A stretch of DNA of 64,000 nt, from contig NC_090704.1 in assembly GCF_040954835.1 (NCBI RefSeq), positions 39,684,979 through 39,748,978 on the forward strand, read 5' to 3'. Source of the DNA: Lepisosteus oculatus (lineage: Eukaryota; Chordata; Actinopteri; Semionotiformes; Lepisosteidae). Below, one piece after another: positions 29,082-56,400 of this stretch (position 1 is its first letter; each line of letters opens with the position of its first letter). The notes under the pieces are model-generated. The model was not told where the DNA came from. It saw only the letters and a list, made by a program, of their open reading frames with translations, and ran no database searches. A program made the translations under genes and the position numbers.

Positions 29082-29114
29082 AACCCCCCCCACCCCCCCA
29101 CCCCCAACCCTCCC
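29082..29114 (-). repeat. G-run tract in RAC3 3' UTR (possible quadruplex)
   Basis: The plus strand shows runs of C (8, 8 and 5 long, then shorter) separated by single A or AA. The RAC3 mRNA therefore carries at least four G-runs within about 35 nt, starting roughly 55 nt after the stop. This meets the sequence pattern for a G-quadruplex; folding is not shown. Confidence 0.55.
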
Positions 29115-29167
29115 TCTGTTGAATGTGTGTTTTTGTTTTTCCTGAGATGGTGCTCTCCCCCCGCCTC

Positions 29168-44575
<15,408 letters not shown>

Positions 44576-44770
44576 TTGCAGAGAGTGAGGTTTTTACACA
44601 CACAGGACTCCCCAAGATATTTTAAATTCGCCCGATTGTGACTGCGATTCGAGATTTCTGTTAATAATAACGGGGCTGGTTCGGCAAGCGACAGAGCTGC
44701 AGCAGCAGAGTCAAATGCCGACAATAGCCGATTCTCTCCGGAAAGAGGCGAGCCCGTTTAAAGGGACCTT
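44576..44770 (-). promoter_or_regulatory. RAC3: RAC3 5' UTR and proximal promoter
   Basis: GC-richer DNA with CTG repeats (GCTGCTGCAGC) immediately upstream of the RAC3 start codon, plus a TTTAAA at 44757-44762. The transcription start is not determined. Confidence 0.4.
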
Positions 44771-45164
44771 ACATCACTACCCCCCTCCCAAAAATGTTGC
44801 TTTTGAAAATGTTGTCCTTCCTGCTTCGCAAAGTCTTTCGGTTACTTTTTATTCTTGGTGGTTTTAATGTCTTTTGATCTCGCATAAATGCATGCGTTTG
44901 ATGTACCCTACTTTCTCTGTTTAATACGAACTCTTAAGTTTTTAAAATGTTTTAATTTTAAAATACGTTCAGCCAACAACTATTGTTTATAATTAAAATT
45001 ACTTTTAATTAGCGGATTGTACACTGTAAACCACACTGAGATGGAGCTAGCTATGTGAATTGATTTATCATGAAAATGAAATCCGACTTTTACATTTGGA
45101 TAAGGCTCCTGTGAGTTAATAGCGTACGGGCGACATTGCAGGTTGTGCGAGCCGGCTTACCAAC

Positions 45165-45180
45165 GCGGTGACGTCACCGC
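45165..45180. promoter_or_regulatory. RAC3: 16-bp CRE palindrome upstream of RAC3
   Basis: GCGGTGACGTCACCGC is a perfect 16-bp palindrome centred on the CREB/ATF site TGACGTCA (45169-45176). It lies about 600 bp upstream of the RAC3 start codon, in the only CpG-rich patch of this spacer. Confidence 0.5.
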
Positions 45181-45229
45181 CCTTCCTAGTGAATAGCGGG
45201 GACCTCAGCCTCTAGGTTGAGGGGGAGAT

Positions 45230-45360
45230 TTCCCTTTAGCTCAACTGGCTGGGTCCCTGTTGAGTGCCGCCGGAGGCTCGGGTTCAAGTCCCCAGCGGCG
45301 TGGGTGCATAGCCACGTGAACCCAAGAGCGCCACAATAAAGAAGGCAATTGTGAACACGT
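45230..45360 (+). mobile_element. tRNA-like sequence, probably a SINE head
   Basis: An A-box match TAGCTCAACTGG (45237-45248) and a perfect B-box GGTTCAAGTCC (45281-45291) stand at tRNA spacing. The acceptor arms do not pair and the D arm is distorted, so it is not a functional tRNA. The downstream CACAATAAAGAAGGC tail suggests a SINE of a different family from the 21406 copy. Confidence 0.4.
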
Positions 45361-45937
45361 GTTCAGTTAAATCTCAGCCTGCACTCAATAGTGGTTTCCT
45401 GACCTATGAAACATCACCCTAAAATCGCTAACTGGATACAGAGACAACAGGGAAGAGGCTGGTGTTTAAAGAGAGGCTCTAGCCTAGTCTAGCTCTAGTC
45501 TAGAGGAACCTGCTGGGGTACTTACAAAAATACAGACACACAAGCACCCCCCACCACATAATGAGATACCATCAATACACAATGAATGAGTTCTTTAAAA
45601 AACACAGAATCCTTAATAATTAGCATTCCAAGAGTCATCCACTGCTAGCTAGGCCAATCTGGCTCTAATTAAGTGCAGGACGGACGCCACCACCCAGTGT
45701 GCTTTCGGTCAACTCTATACATTACTCTGGAGTGACATTCATAGGGTCCAGTAGACAGAACATTCTGAAATCCAGTCCAGTCCAGTTTGGAAGTTATTAG
45801 CTTATTGGCACAACAATCTTGTTCAGCTGCTTCTGGAAGCAAAGTACGGGCTTCAACTGGGTAGCTTTTCCAAACTCCCATAAAGGTTTTCACATAGTTT
45901 CCATTTGTAACATAACATCACTTTATGAGACCTATTC

Positions 45938-46170
45938 AATTTCTTGCATCCCGAATTAGTCTTTTCACATACCCCAGCTTGCTCTCTATGAGACACAGAC
46001 AGGGAGAGAAGCTTGGGGTCAGAACGCAGGGTCAGCCATTGTACAGCGCCCCTGGAGTAGTTGGGTTTAAGGGCCTTGCTCAGGGGCCCAACGGCGTAGG
46101 AATCTCTGCCGGCCGGGAGATACAAACCGGCAACCTTCCAGCCACAGGCCCAGATCTGTAGCCTTATGTT
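45938..46170 (-). mobile_element. tRNA-derived SINE, second copy (reverse)
   Basis: The reverse complement matches the 21406-21690 element block for block: GATCTGGGCCTGTGGCTGGAAGGTTGCCGGTT, TGGGCCCCTGAGCAAGGCCCTTAA and CCCCAAGCTTCTCTCCCTGTCTGTGTCTCAT. It lies between the RAC3 promoter and the LRRC45 3' end. Confidence 0.75.
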
Positions 46171-46179
46171 TCATAGTTG

Positions 46180-47255
46180 ATTCTGAAAAGTCCACTCTTT
46201 TGTCTTTTAGTGTTAAATGTGTTTAGAAGTTTGAATGAAGTCTTCAAGGTATAAATTAATGATGCTTTTAAATATTTAGTGAGAAAGCTTTTTTTTAAAA
46301 AGAATGAATCTGTTAAATATTTTGTGATGAAAGTACACCTTTATTTCTGAATTGTGCCTTCCCTGCCTGGCCATCAGTACGTTGCGAAACCCTTTTAAAC
46401 TCAAAAAATGATTTAATTGTAAAATATACAAAACTTGAAAAAGTCTAGAAAAATATATAGTTAAGACATATACAATTCATTTACATTTTTTTAAAAAAAG
46501 CAGGAATCTATTTTGTGATTGTAGAAATGATACAGTACAAGTACTTAACAGCATGAAAAAGTGTTGATAAAATATTTTCATCCTACATCCATTGAAGACC
46601 CTGTATTGGTTGCACTGTTAAACAATAGCACAAATTGTATACAGATTGGGATATCATTTTTTAAACAGACTCAAAATGACATACATACTGTATGTAATAG
46701 GAATGCAAAGCCAAATAATACTGTCAAAAATTAAAACATAAAAACTTCTGTCCATAAAATACATTAAAGTTAAGGCTGGAATCAAAATGGTCTCGGATGA
46801 ACTTTTCATTAAGTCAATTCCTAGTCAATTCTTACTTTATTCTGCAACAAGGAAATAAGATGAAAACAGATCTGCATAATTGTACATATCACTGCTGAAA
46901 ATGAAACAGTTGTAAAAAGAAGGCAATGATTGGCTAATTAAGAAGATATACTGTTATCAAACAAAACGTATGCTATGCACATACAGTAAATAACCGTATT
47001 CAGCACCAGGTATTAAATTAAACGTGTAGAAATAAAATCCCATTGCTTATCAGCAGACATTCCTCTTTGATTTTTCCCTGCCCATCAGTTGAATCAAACC
47101 AGACTAGAACTGTGCAGTGGGTCAATATTGGCATTAGCAACCATCTTGAACCAAATATTGCTCAGCCAGTCACAAACTCAAACCGAGAGCGAAATCTTCT
47201 GTTGAGTTAAGTGTAGCACAACAGAAATCAGATAGTGACCTGATAATGAAAAAGT
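46180..47255. other. AT-rich spacer downstream of LRRC45
   Basis: Noncoding AT-rich DNA between the SINE and the LRRC45 3' end. Several minus-strand AATAAA motifs could serve LRRC45. No gene is seen. Confidence 0.45.
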
Positions 47256-47260
47256 CATTT

Positions 47261-47266
47261 TTTATT
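47261..47266 (-). terminator. LRRC45: Candidate LRRC45 polyadenylation signal
   Basis: TTTATT on the plus strand reads AATAAA for the minus-strand gene, about 190 nt past the LRRC45 stop codon. It is the nearest signal. Confidence 0.45.
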
Positions 47267-47455
47267 GCTAGAGCCCTGTGTTGCGCAAGCTTACAGAACA
47301 GCTGAGCTTGTTTTAAATGCTCCATCTTTGATGGAATCCTGCCTCCTGGAGTGTCCCTCTTTCACAGCTGTCCTTGCACTTCCCATGGAGACCTGCTCAT
47401 TCTGCAGATCAGCAGGACACTACTGCCTGGGAGGTCTCATGTGGGGGCAGCGGTT

Positions 47456-50400
47456 CTACTTCTTGGGGCTGTAGCTGCTCAGCGAAGAGCCCTGCACATA
47501 TGTGAGAATGGCGTTCTGCAGGAAGCTGGCCCGCTGAGCCTCGTCGTCGCGGATCCGCTGGATCTCCGCGTCCCGCAGCCTCAGCTTTTCCAGCAGGGAG
47601 GCGATCTCACTCTCTTTATCCAAAAGCGCCTCTCGGTGGCGGCTTGCTATCACTGCAGAAAAGTCAAAACAGTTTTTCTTTTCACCACCAAAAACCCGTA
47701 ACACAGCCAGCACATGGAAGGAAAGAAGAATGCCTGGCTTATGTGAAGTAGCTAACAAATGAAAGATGACACTTATGGTTTTGATGGGACACTTCTTTCT
47801 GGAGTATGAGAAACATCTGATGACATTAGATGAACAGATCTATTAATTACATCACAAAACACATTTTACACAAATTCCTACTTAAAATATACAGTATATA
47901 TATCTAATCGCCACAAGGAGGGCCTTAGATGATGACTATAAATTTACTAATATCCTTCTTATAGGTGTACAATGTTCCTTCTTGAATACAAAATATATAC
48001 AATGTACAGTATGACAAGCCCTGTGGCTTGCTCTTTCACCAGGGTTTTTGATTGTCAGGAGCTCGAATGTCTCTTTAAAAGAAATACATACCTTTCATCT
48101 CCCGCTCCAGGGCGGCAATTTTTTCCTTCAGCCCCGCCTGGGTGGTCCTCTCGGCCTGCAGGTGTCCAATCTGCTCCTGCAGCTCCACCCGCACACGGCT
48201 TACTTCCGCCACCTTTTCCTGCTCTTTTCCTGTCAGCTCCTGGACACACACGGCACCCTGTCACTGCTTTGTGACGTACTGTACTGTACAAGGTACTTTA
48301 CACACAGCCTGGACTTCACCCAAGAATACCAAGAGATTCTGATCTATTTTTAGTTTCCCCAAATTTATTACACATTAAAATACATGGTAAATGTCAATTT
48401 CACTTGTTAGCATACATTTTATCTTTATTTCACCATTCTCTCCCAACCCTCCAAGTCTGGCAATTAAGTTTGAAATTCTCCAGGTTTCTGGAAGACATGA
48501 GCTAGTGTTTTTAATGGTGTTTCTAAAAGGTGTTTTAATAACCTCAAATGTCAGAGTAACTCTTAAAAGATCTTAAAAGGTCACCATCTTTTTTGTCTCT
48601 TTCCATGATGAATATAAAACAGCCAAGGAATTCTAGAAGCACTTTAATTTTAGTGCTCTTGTAAGCAAGGTGTTATTTAATTATCTTGAACATCAAATCC
48701 TAAATCCTAAAACATTGCTGCATATATTAACATAAATTAACATAATATTTCAAGATTCAGCAAGTATTAGTATATTATATTCCTCACTGTCAAGTGAAAA
48801 ACAATATTTTCTACAGATTAATTTACAAATGAGAAAAGGGTAAAAATCCACCTAGAGTAAAAAAGTACAAGCTTAGATTAAGTTATTAAAGTCTCCTCAG
48901 CAATGTTCCTTTTTTTCTTTAGGAGAGACACAGCTGTGAGTCGTGTCTGAATCAGAGTGCCAGGGCAGTTATTAACTCACCTGCTGCAGCTCCTCAATCC
49001 TCCTCCTCAGCCCATCCATTTCCAGGGCCAGCTGGCTGTTCTTGGCCTGCAGCTCTGCCGCGGTCTGTTTCTGTTGGGCACAGAGCCCCTGGGCCTCATC
49101 CCGCGACTGACGCAGGGCCCGCAACTTCTCCTCCACAGCGCTCAGCCGCTGTTGCTGGGGAGCAGAGAGAGGCAGGGTATGTCTTGCTGGTCCGTAACAC
49201 GCTGAGATTTCACAAGAAGGAAGGTTCAGAACGGGATTTTAAGTGCCTCAATCAATACAGTGTACCCTAGACTTACAACTTGTTCTTAGTAATCGTTCAT
49301 ATGGCTTTTATCCCAGGACTACCTGTTATGGTTACTGTTATCAGCGTAAATGTGTTTTTTGTGGTACATATAAAAAGATAAGTTGCATTGTGAACAAAAA
49401 GAACAAGAGCTCAAAACAAACATTAAAAGATAAAAGTGAGTGCAGAGCAGCACTGTAGTCCACTCTGGACCCAGCTCAAGGACATTTTTTTCTTTTTTAA
49501 ATACAGCATGACAACTACTCTTATTTCAACAATTACATGTCTTAAATTGAATATATGTCCCCCTATCATCTCAGAATGAAAAAGACCTATCACTCAAATT
49601 AAATAATCTATTTTTACAAACAAAAGGGTAGATTACCCAAAAAATGAAACCTTGATTAATAATCAGCCTACCAAGCTGATGTAAAAATCATTATATGTAG
49701 ATGTACTGAGATAAAATGAAACAGACATTTTATTTGGTTCACTTGGCTATACCATTATACAAGATACAGTATCTTACAATATCACTCTTGTTATCTTCAG
49801 TACTTCAGGCTACAATGGAAACATTAGAGAAATGAACTTGGACAGAATGATCTTCACATTCAACTCCATTCACTGCCATGTTCTGACTCTTCATTCTGTG
49901 ACATCATTTCAAAATTCCATACAATGGATATGTTCAGCTTTGGCATTCCGGACCTCGCCAGCTGCTTCTCCAGCGTAATGATCAACACCTGCACTGGCTC
50001 AGTGTTTGTACTTGAGACTGGTCAATTAGCTTAATACATTATTGGCTTCTAAATTCTACCACAGACACTGCATATCGATCACTTTCCTACCTTAAATACA
50101 TCAGCAACAGAGCCCCTAACCCCAGAGAACACTCAGTAAAAACATATAAAGAAGTTTAGAATAAACACTGGTATCCTGTGTCTTAAATTTGTTACTTCAC
50201 TACAACATACTGACTAATGTAAGTTTCAATTAATATTAAATCATCATTAAAGATGAATCCCTTAAAAACAGAGACATACTGTATTTAACAATCATTTTTA
50301 ACAATCATTTTTACCCTTTAACTATTGACTGACTATGTTTTAGATGCTGCACACCTAAACTTTCATTTGCTGTTAACATACATATTTACACTTTTCTAAA

Positions 50401-53400
50401 CACAAAAAAAACACAAAAGCATGTTCTTAATTCACCTTCGTATAAGCAATGCTACAATGCTACAATGCTTACTAACAAAATTAAGTAATACCAGCAGAAT
50501 TAATTTTATGGTTTTATAAACTTTATATTGGTAAATTGAGAAGCCAGAGTCAAAACAGAATGTAATACAGTCTCTCTTGTCTATAATAGTTAACAGGCCC
50601 GTCTCCTAAGCAGACAGACTTAAGGGCAAGAAAACACAGAGTGTCTCTTCAGCTTTATCACAGAGAAGCTGCTTCCTGTGGCAGCGCATAAAGACCTTCA
50701 GGCAAGAATGTATAGAGCCAGGGTTCTTAGAGATGGCTTTTCTTGCCACAACAGTCCCTGTTTTGGTCTATCTTCTTTATGCAACAAACCATAATCCACT
50801 TTCATTTGAGATAAATAACACTTTTAACTACCAATTCCAAAAGTATTCTACATGTTCTCTGAACTAACTCCTCACATTTGCCTAACAAACCCTCCCCTAC
50901 ACCCCCATTTGGATCTGAGAATACTGTACATTCAAATTACAACCAATTTGTATCCTTCTTATGCAAAAGTCAAACAACTGAAATGCTTACAATTACTCTC
51001 ACTGTTCATTCTACATTTGGAATCACCAGTGGTCTTATTACAACCACCACCACTTTTGGAATTGCAGATTGATTTGAAACACACATTTCCAGCAGCAGCC
51101 CATGTGTCCCAGCTCAGGAGAGAGTGAGACACATGAACATGCTCCTCTGACATACCCGCCTACAGACCCATTCACCATTTGACACACATCCTGACTGTGA
51201 GTGCTTATTGAAAAAGTGCCGAGTGTCTCAGTGACATCACTGCAGGCTGGCAGATGCCCAGCACAGGAGCCACTTGGGCATCCCAGTCACAGTCAGGTAA
51301 TAATGTTTTCAGTGTTCGGGCTACATCTTACCTCCTCCAGCCGCACCTGAGTGCGCACCTTGCCCAGCTCCTCGTCGGCCAGCGCTCTCTCGGACACGCA
51401 GGCCGCTTTCACACGACTCAGTTCCTGAAGGAACAAAGTTTCTACAGTACTGTTCTGCTCTGAAGCATTTTGGCACTTTCCTGACTAGAAATCGTAAAAC
51501 TGAAACGAAGAATGTCTTTTGGCATTTTTCAATGAAACGTTTATAAATCAATTTCAAAACTGCACCAATTTTTTCCTCACACAAATATTTTTAAAAAAAT
51601 GCATTATACAATACATATTTATAGAACACGGCTGATGTATCTATCTTATTTGAACATCACTACCTATAACTATTAAAGGACTAAATCTCCTCAGTCACTG
51701 GATGGTAAACTACAATAATGTTAAGGAAAGGATAAGGATAGGATTAAGGATACGGAAAAGATTTCCAAAAACCCCTCCCAAATGTTTTTCCCCTGGACTT
51801 TCACTTTTTATTGTGGTGCATAAATGTAACACGTAGTTCTGTCATTCCCTCACCTCTTCTAGCTGAATGCGCAGAGCCTCTAGTTTCTGAACCCTGTCCT
51901 GCAGTGTCCTCTCAGTCTCCTCCAGGTGTCTATTCAGGTGATCCACCTGTGTCACAACAAATAACTGAGTCACCTTAAAATGACAGTTCTATTATACTTA
52001 GCTCAGACATAAATGTTACAGAAAATACATACCATACTGTATTTTCTGCGTACACAACATCAAGGAACTCAGAACTTGTATCAAATTTACAAATAGGCAT
52101 GCAGGAAAACTGCATTTGTAACTATAGAAATGTCTACACATTAAGGATTTTTTTAATGAATGTGTCAATACAGCACTGTTCTGCTCAATGACAGGAAACC
52201 GTAACTGTAATGCAGTTCAGTTGCTGTTCATGTGCTACATACTCTGAAACAACAGTTGTTAACCTAGAACGCATCTCTAATATTCAATAGCCATTTATTT
52301 CTTAAAATGGAAAACTGTAGCACACAAGATGACCAATAAATAAAATCAGTACAATTTCACCTAAGCTTATACTACAATACAATGCATTGATTTGACTAAA
52401 AGATAGACATTTAATTTAAACCAAGACATTGGCTTGACTCAAAACTTTGACACAACAGCATAAGAAACCTGAAGAGAACAAAATGGTGCTATCAAACACT
52501 GGGTTTCTAATTCAGGACTGATGGACAGATTTTTCTGAAGAATTCTTACTTGAAAATACCAATCTCAGGCAACACAGATAAAATTACAAATAATCACAAT
52601 TAATATATAGTGCAAACAACAAAATCACAGTAAGTACTACAATGAAAGAAAATTGGAAAACCTTACTTTTTCACATCTCAAACAATATTACAATATTCAC
52701 AAGAATTTACACATGGTACTAATAGCTAGGTAGCATAGCATCAAGACCCTTTTATTTTTGTGATTGGAATCACCCCAACACAGCATCAAGACTTTATAAT
52801 GTATACTGTATAATGTACAGTATATGTTGTCCAAGGTATACAATGTGGAATTACGTGGAATCACTCAGCCTACACCTTGTTTCCAGCCTGAAAAGTCTTC
52901 ATACAGTACCTCTTTTTTATGCAGATTGTCCAGATCGTCCTGAGCCTGCTTTGACCGTTTCTTCTCCATGCCCAGTCGCTCTTGAGCAACAACAGAAATA
53001 AACAGTATTTGTAAAAGCCCTTTAGGAGACCATTTTACGAAGTTGCGGATCTGAAACCCTCAGGCCTTTGAATAATATGCCATTCCACATAAGACACAGC
53101 ATAATCATGAACAAGCAGTACCCTGACCGCAGGTTTGAAAAAGCATGACCACTTGTTGTGACCCTTGGGAGCCCCCATCACCATTGTATTAAGTTGTATA
53201 TTTCTACTCAGAACTAAGGCAAGCTTACATCTTTCCTGTGAAAGCATTACATATTATATATATGCTCTTATTGTCAATTGTCACTGTGCCCAGCACACAC
53301 AGGCAGCAAAGAGTCAACTGATCAAAGAAAGCCTCAAGGATGGATAATGCAATCCAGACAAGACTGCTGGAGTATGTGAAGAAGGTGAGTTATGCCGATG

Positions 53401-56400
53401 TCTCACCCTCTGCCTGTGCCAGACGCAGTTTGAGCTCAGCACTCGTGTTGGTTAGCTCCTGTTTGAGTTCGAAGATTTGATCCTGCTGGGCCTTACATCT
53501 GCGCTCCAGCTCCTCCACCTGGTATACAGCACAGCACCTAAGCACTTCTATTACACACACTGCATATTCAGTATCCCCTGTTCCTCCAGGGGATTACTAA
53601 ACCTGCTATACCTGTACAAAGGGTACACATGCAAAATGAAATGACCAATAAAGCCATTAGAAATGAGTAAAAACTACCAGCAGGAACTTTGCTCTGTGCA
53701 ATGACAACAAAACACAAAACTTTTAACACAAGTGAAAACTATCCGAAAGTGCACTTAAAATCAAGAACAAGAGGTATGTGCATGGGGATTCCCAAAGGGC
53801 TGACCCCTGTGGTACATTTCCCAATCAATCAGAAACTAAGAATCCTTCACTTCTGTTCTTGGCAATGTGCACAAAACTACACTTCAAGATCCTACTCTTT
53901 TACAGTACCTTATCAACACAGAATAATCAATTGGGATGTCTCTGCTACAAAGAAAGTTAATTAATGCAGGGTTCTACACAGGAAGATATTCCCATAAATC
54001 GCCTACTTGCCTTGTTTTTCAGTTGAAGGTTCTTCTCGGTCACAGAGTGCACCTCACGAAGACGTTTTCCTTCTCTTAAAACATTTTCCTGTAAGACACA
54101 CGAATCCCAAGGGGGTACTACTTAATGTAAACATCAAATGCCTTAAATCACCTCTTTTAATATAGTCAGTTCATGCAATGCACATGCTACAATGTTTTAA
54201 CACACAGCAGCTTGCTGATTACCTGAGTCATTCTGACAACATACGTTGTCATTGTTTCCCATAGCTTTTTCATTCAGGTTTGTTAGTGGCTTTTCTATGA
54301 CCTGGAAAGTTAACTGAGGAAAAAGGTTTTCCTGCATACCTCTTGCTCTTTCTTCAGTTCACGGGAATGACGTTCCTTCAGCTCCAAATTCTCCATTTGC
54401 ATCCGGCCAACCAGCTCTCCCAGGTCATGTGACTTCTGCTCTGATAGAGCCAGAGCAGCCTCAGTCATCTGGAGTCTGTGTGGAAACAGGAGCACAGACA
54501 AGGCTGAAAGCCCACCTGTTGCCTGTTGCTCACACAGTACCGTTCCTTGAAACAATGTTTGAACAGTTCATGACAATACCTCGTTTTACCCCATAACACA
54601 TATTACTAAAAAACTGATCTGAAAACACACACAGGATAGAAAATAGGTCATTTTAATATCCATTAGGACAGTGGCTTGCATCTATGGTACCATTTGTCGT
54701 CTGTAGGCCTGCAGGCCCCCCCACAGACCCTGTTCTGCACAACCTTAGTCTCCTGCTACTGAGGACTGTATTTAATTTGAAATCTGCTGCATGTGTTCAT
54801 TCATTGTCATGCTGGAAGAATGATTCACAGGAAGCAGTCTATAAAAATGTTCAGGAAGGGCCCACCTTCATGATTGTTATAGTAGCAGCTTGAAAAAGAG
54901 ATACTTAAGCAGAGAAAGCTGAAGATAACTACATTAAGGTGTGTGTACTTAGAGAAAGGACCCAAAAGAACAACAGTTTTGACAATGGCTCCATGTCACA
55001 TACACTCAAGAACTTAATTTAAAAAAGTCCAAGTGATCATTCTGGATTGTAGACATATTGTAGCTTTAGATATTATACATGCTGAAAAAAAGGGTCACAA
55101 CAGAATAGAATACTGTACATAGTTTTTACTCCCAAAACATTGGGAGAGAGAGGGTTAACCATCCAATGGGGAGCATGAGCAGAGTTTCACACAGCCCCTA
55201 CAAAACAGCTTAATTACCACATGTCAGCTCCACAGAGCAGGTGATGATTACCCCCTCAGCCTGCCTGCCTGCCCACCCCCTCCTCTCCTCTCCCCTCCCC
55301 CTACCCAGCTGTGTGATACAATCCGGATACCCATCACAGAAATGCCTGCAGCACCACACTGTAATATAATATCATTCAGATGCTACTCCCTGGATTAATC
55401 CAAAGAATGCAGCCAATTGTCTCGGTCCTATTAATATCTACGTATCCACTAAGAGAGACGTCCGGCCACAGAGATCTGCCTCTACCAACTAAGTTTCACT
55501 GATATATACCGACAACTGCTGCTGTTTTTACTGAAATAATAGCAGTGCAAAAAAGGAAATGGGTAGAACCCTTCTCTTGACCTTCAATTTAGTGGCATAA
55601 TTTGTGCAATTAAAAATATCACTTATTTTGCAGGCCATGCACAAAATCTGTAAAAAACAAGATGGAAAATAAAAACATTATATCACAGGTTTTCAAGCAG
55701 AGTCATAGTTTTGACTAACCTTGTGAAGTATAATTAAAACATAATATGCACAAAAAATTAAAACAGTTGAAATACATGAATGAAATTAATTTAAAATAAA
55801 ATGTTTGCGCATGACGGATTCATGATGTAAATTCAAAATGAACTGAAGCATACAAGCACTACATTTTAAAATGTCCCCCAAGAAGTAGCCATTTTATTAA
55901 GGCAGCATAGAAAAAATACTACTTTTTAGTTTTGTTTTGTCTGTTTCCTACTTAAAAAGAAAAGGTAGACACAAGCAGACACCAGGGCCAGTTTCTGGAC
56001 TGTGGGAGAAAACTAGAGCACTGAGAGAAAACTCACACTAAACACAGAAAACACTCAAACTCCATGCAGATAGCATCCCAGGTCCAGAATTGAACCCAGG
56101 GTCCCAACGCCTCAAGGCAGAAAAGCTAACCACTGGGCTACCCAACTAAAACCATACATTTGTCAATTACAGAAACAGACCATAAAATAATTAAACTGTA
56201 AGAAATGGAACCGATACAAAAAGCAGAAGCTTTCCAAGTAGCTTACTTGGCTTTGAGAGAATTCAACGCAGACTTCCTTTCATTCAAGGCTTCTTGTAAT
56301 TGACTGACATGTAATGCAGAAGTCCTAGAAGAAAAATAACAAGGGAAATGAAAATAACTGAATAACTTCAATGCAGCTCTGGATAACTCGCACCTTCTAT

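Larger units (their letters stand above)
27318..29167 (-). other. RAC3: RAC3 3' UTR (probable extent)
   Basis: Noncoding DNA from the RAC3 stop to the first good minus-strand AATAAA (27318-27323). It contains an alternating CG/CA tract at 27561-27580 and, just after the stop, a G-rich run on the transcribed strand (29082-29114). The true end may lie further left. Confidence 0.4.

Noticed and set aside
45230-45302. A functional tRNA gene
   Set aside because: Internal promoter boxes are good, but acceptor and D arms do not pair, so it is treated as a SINE head.
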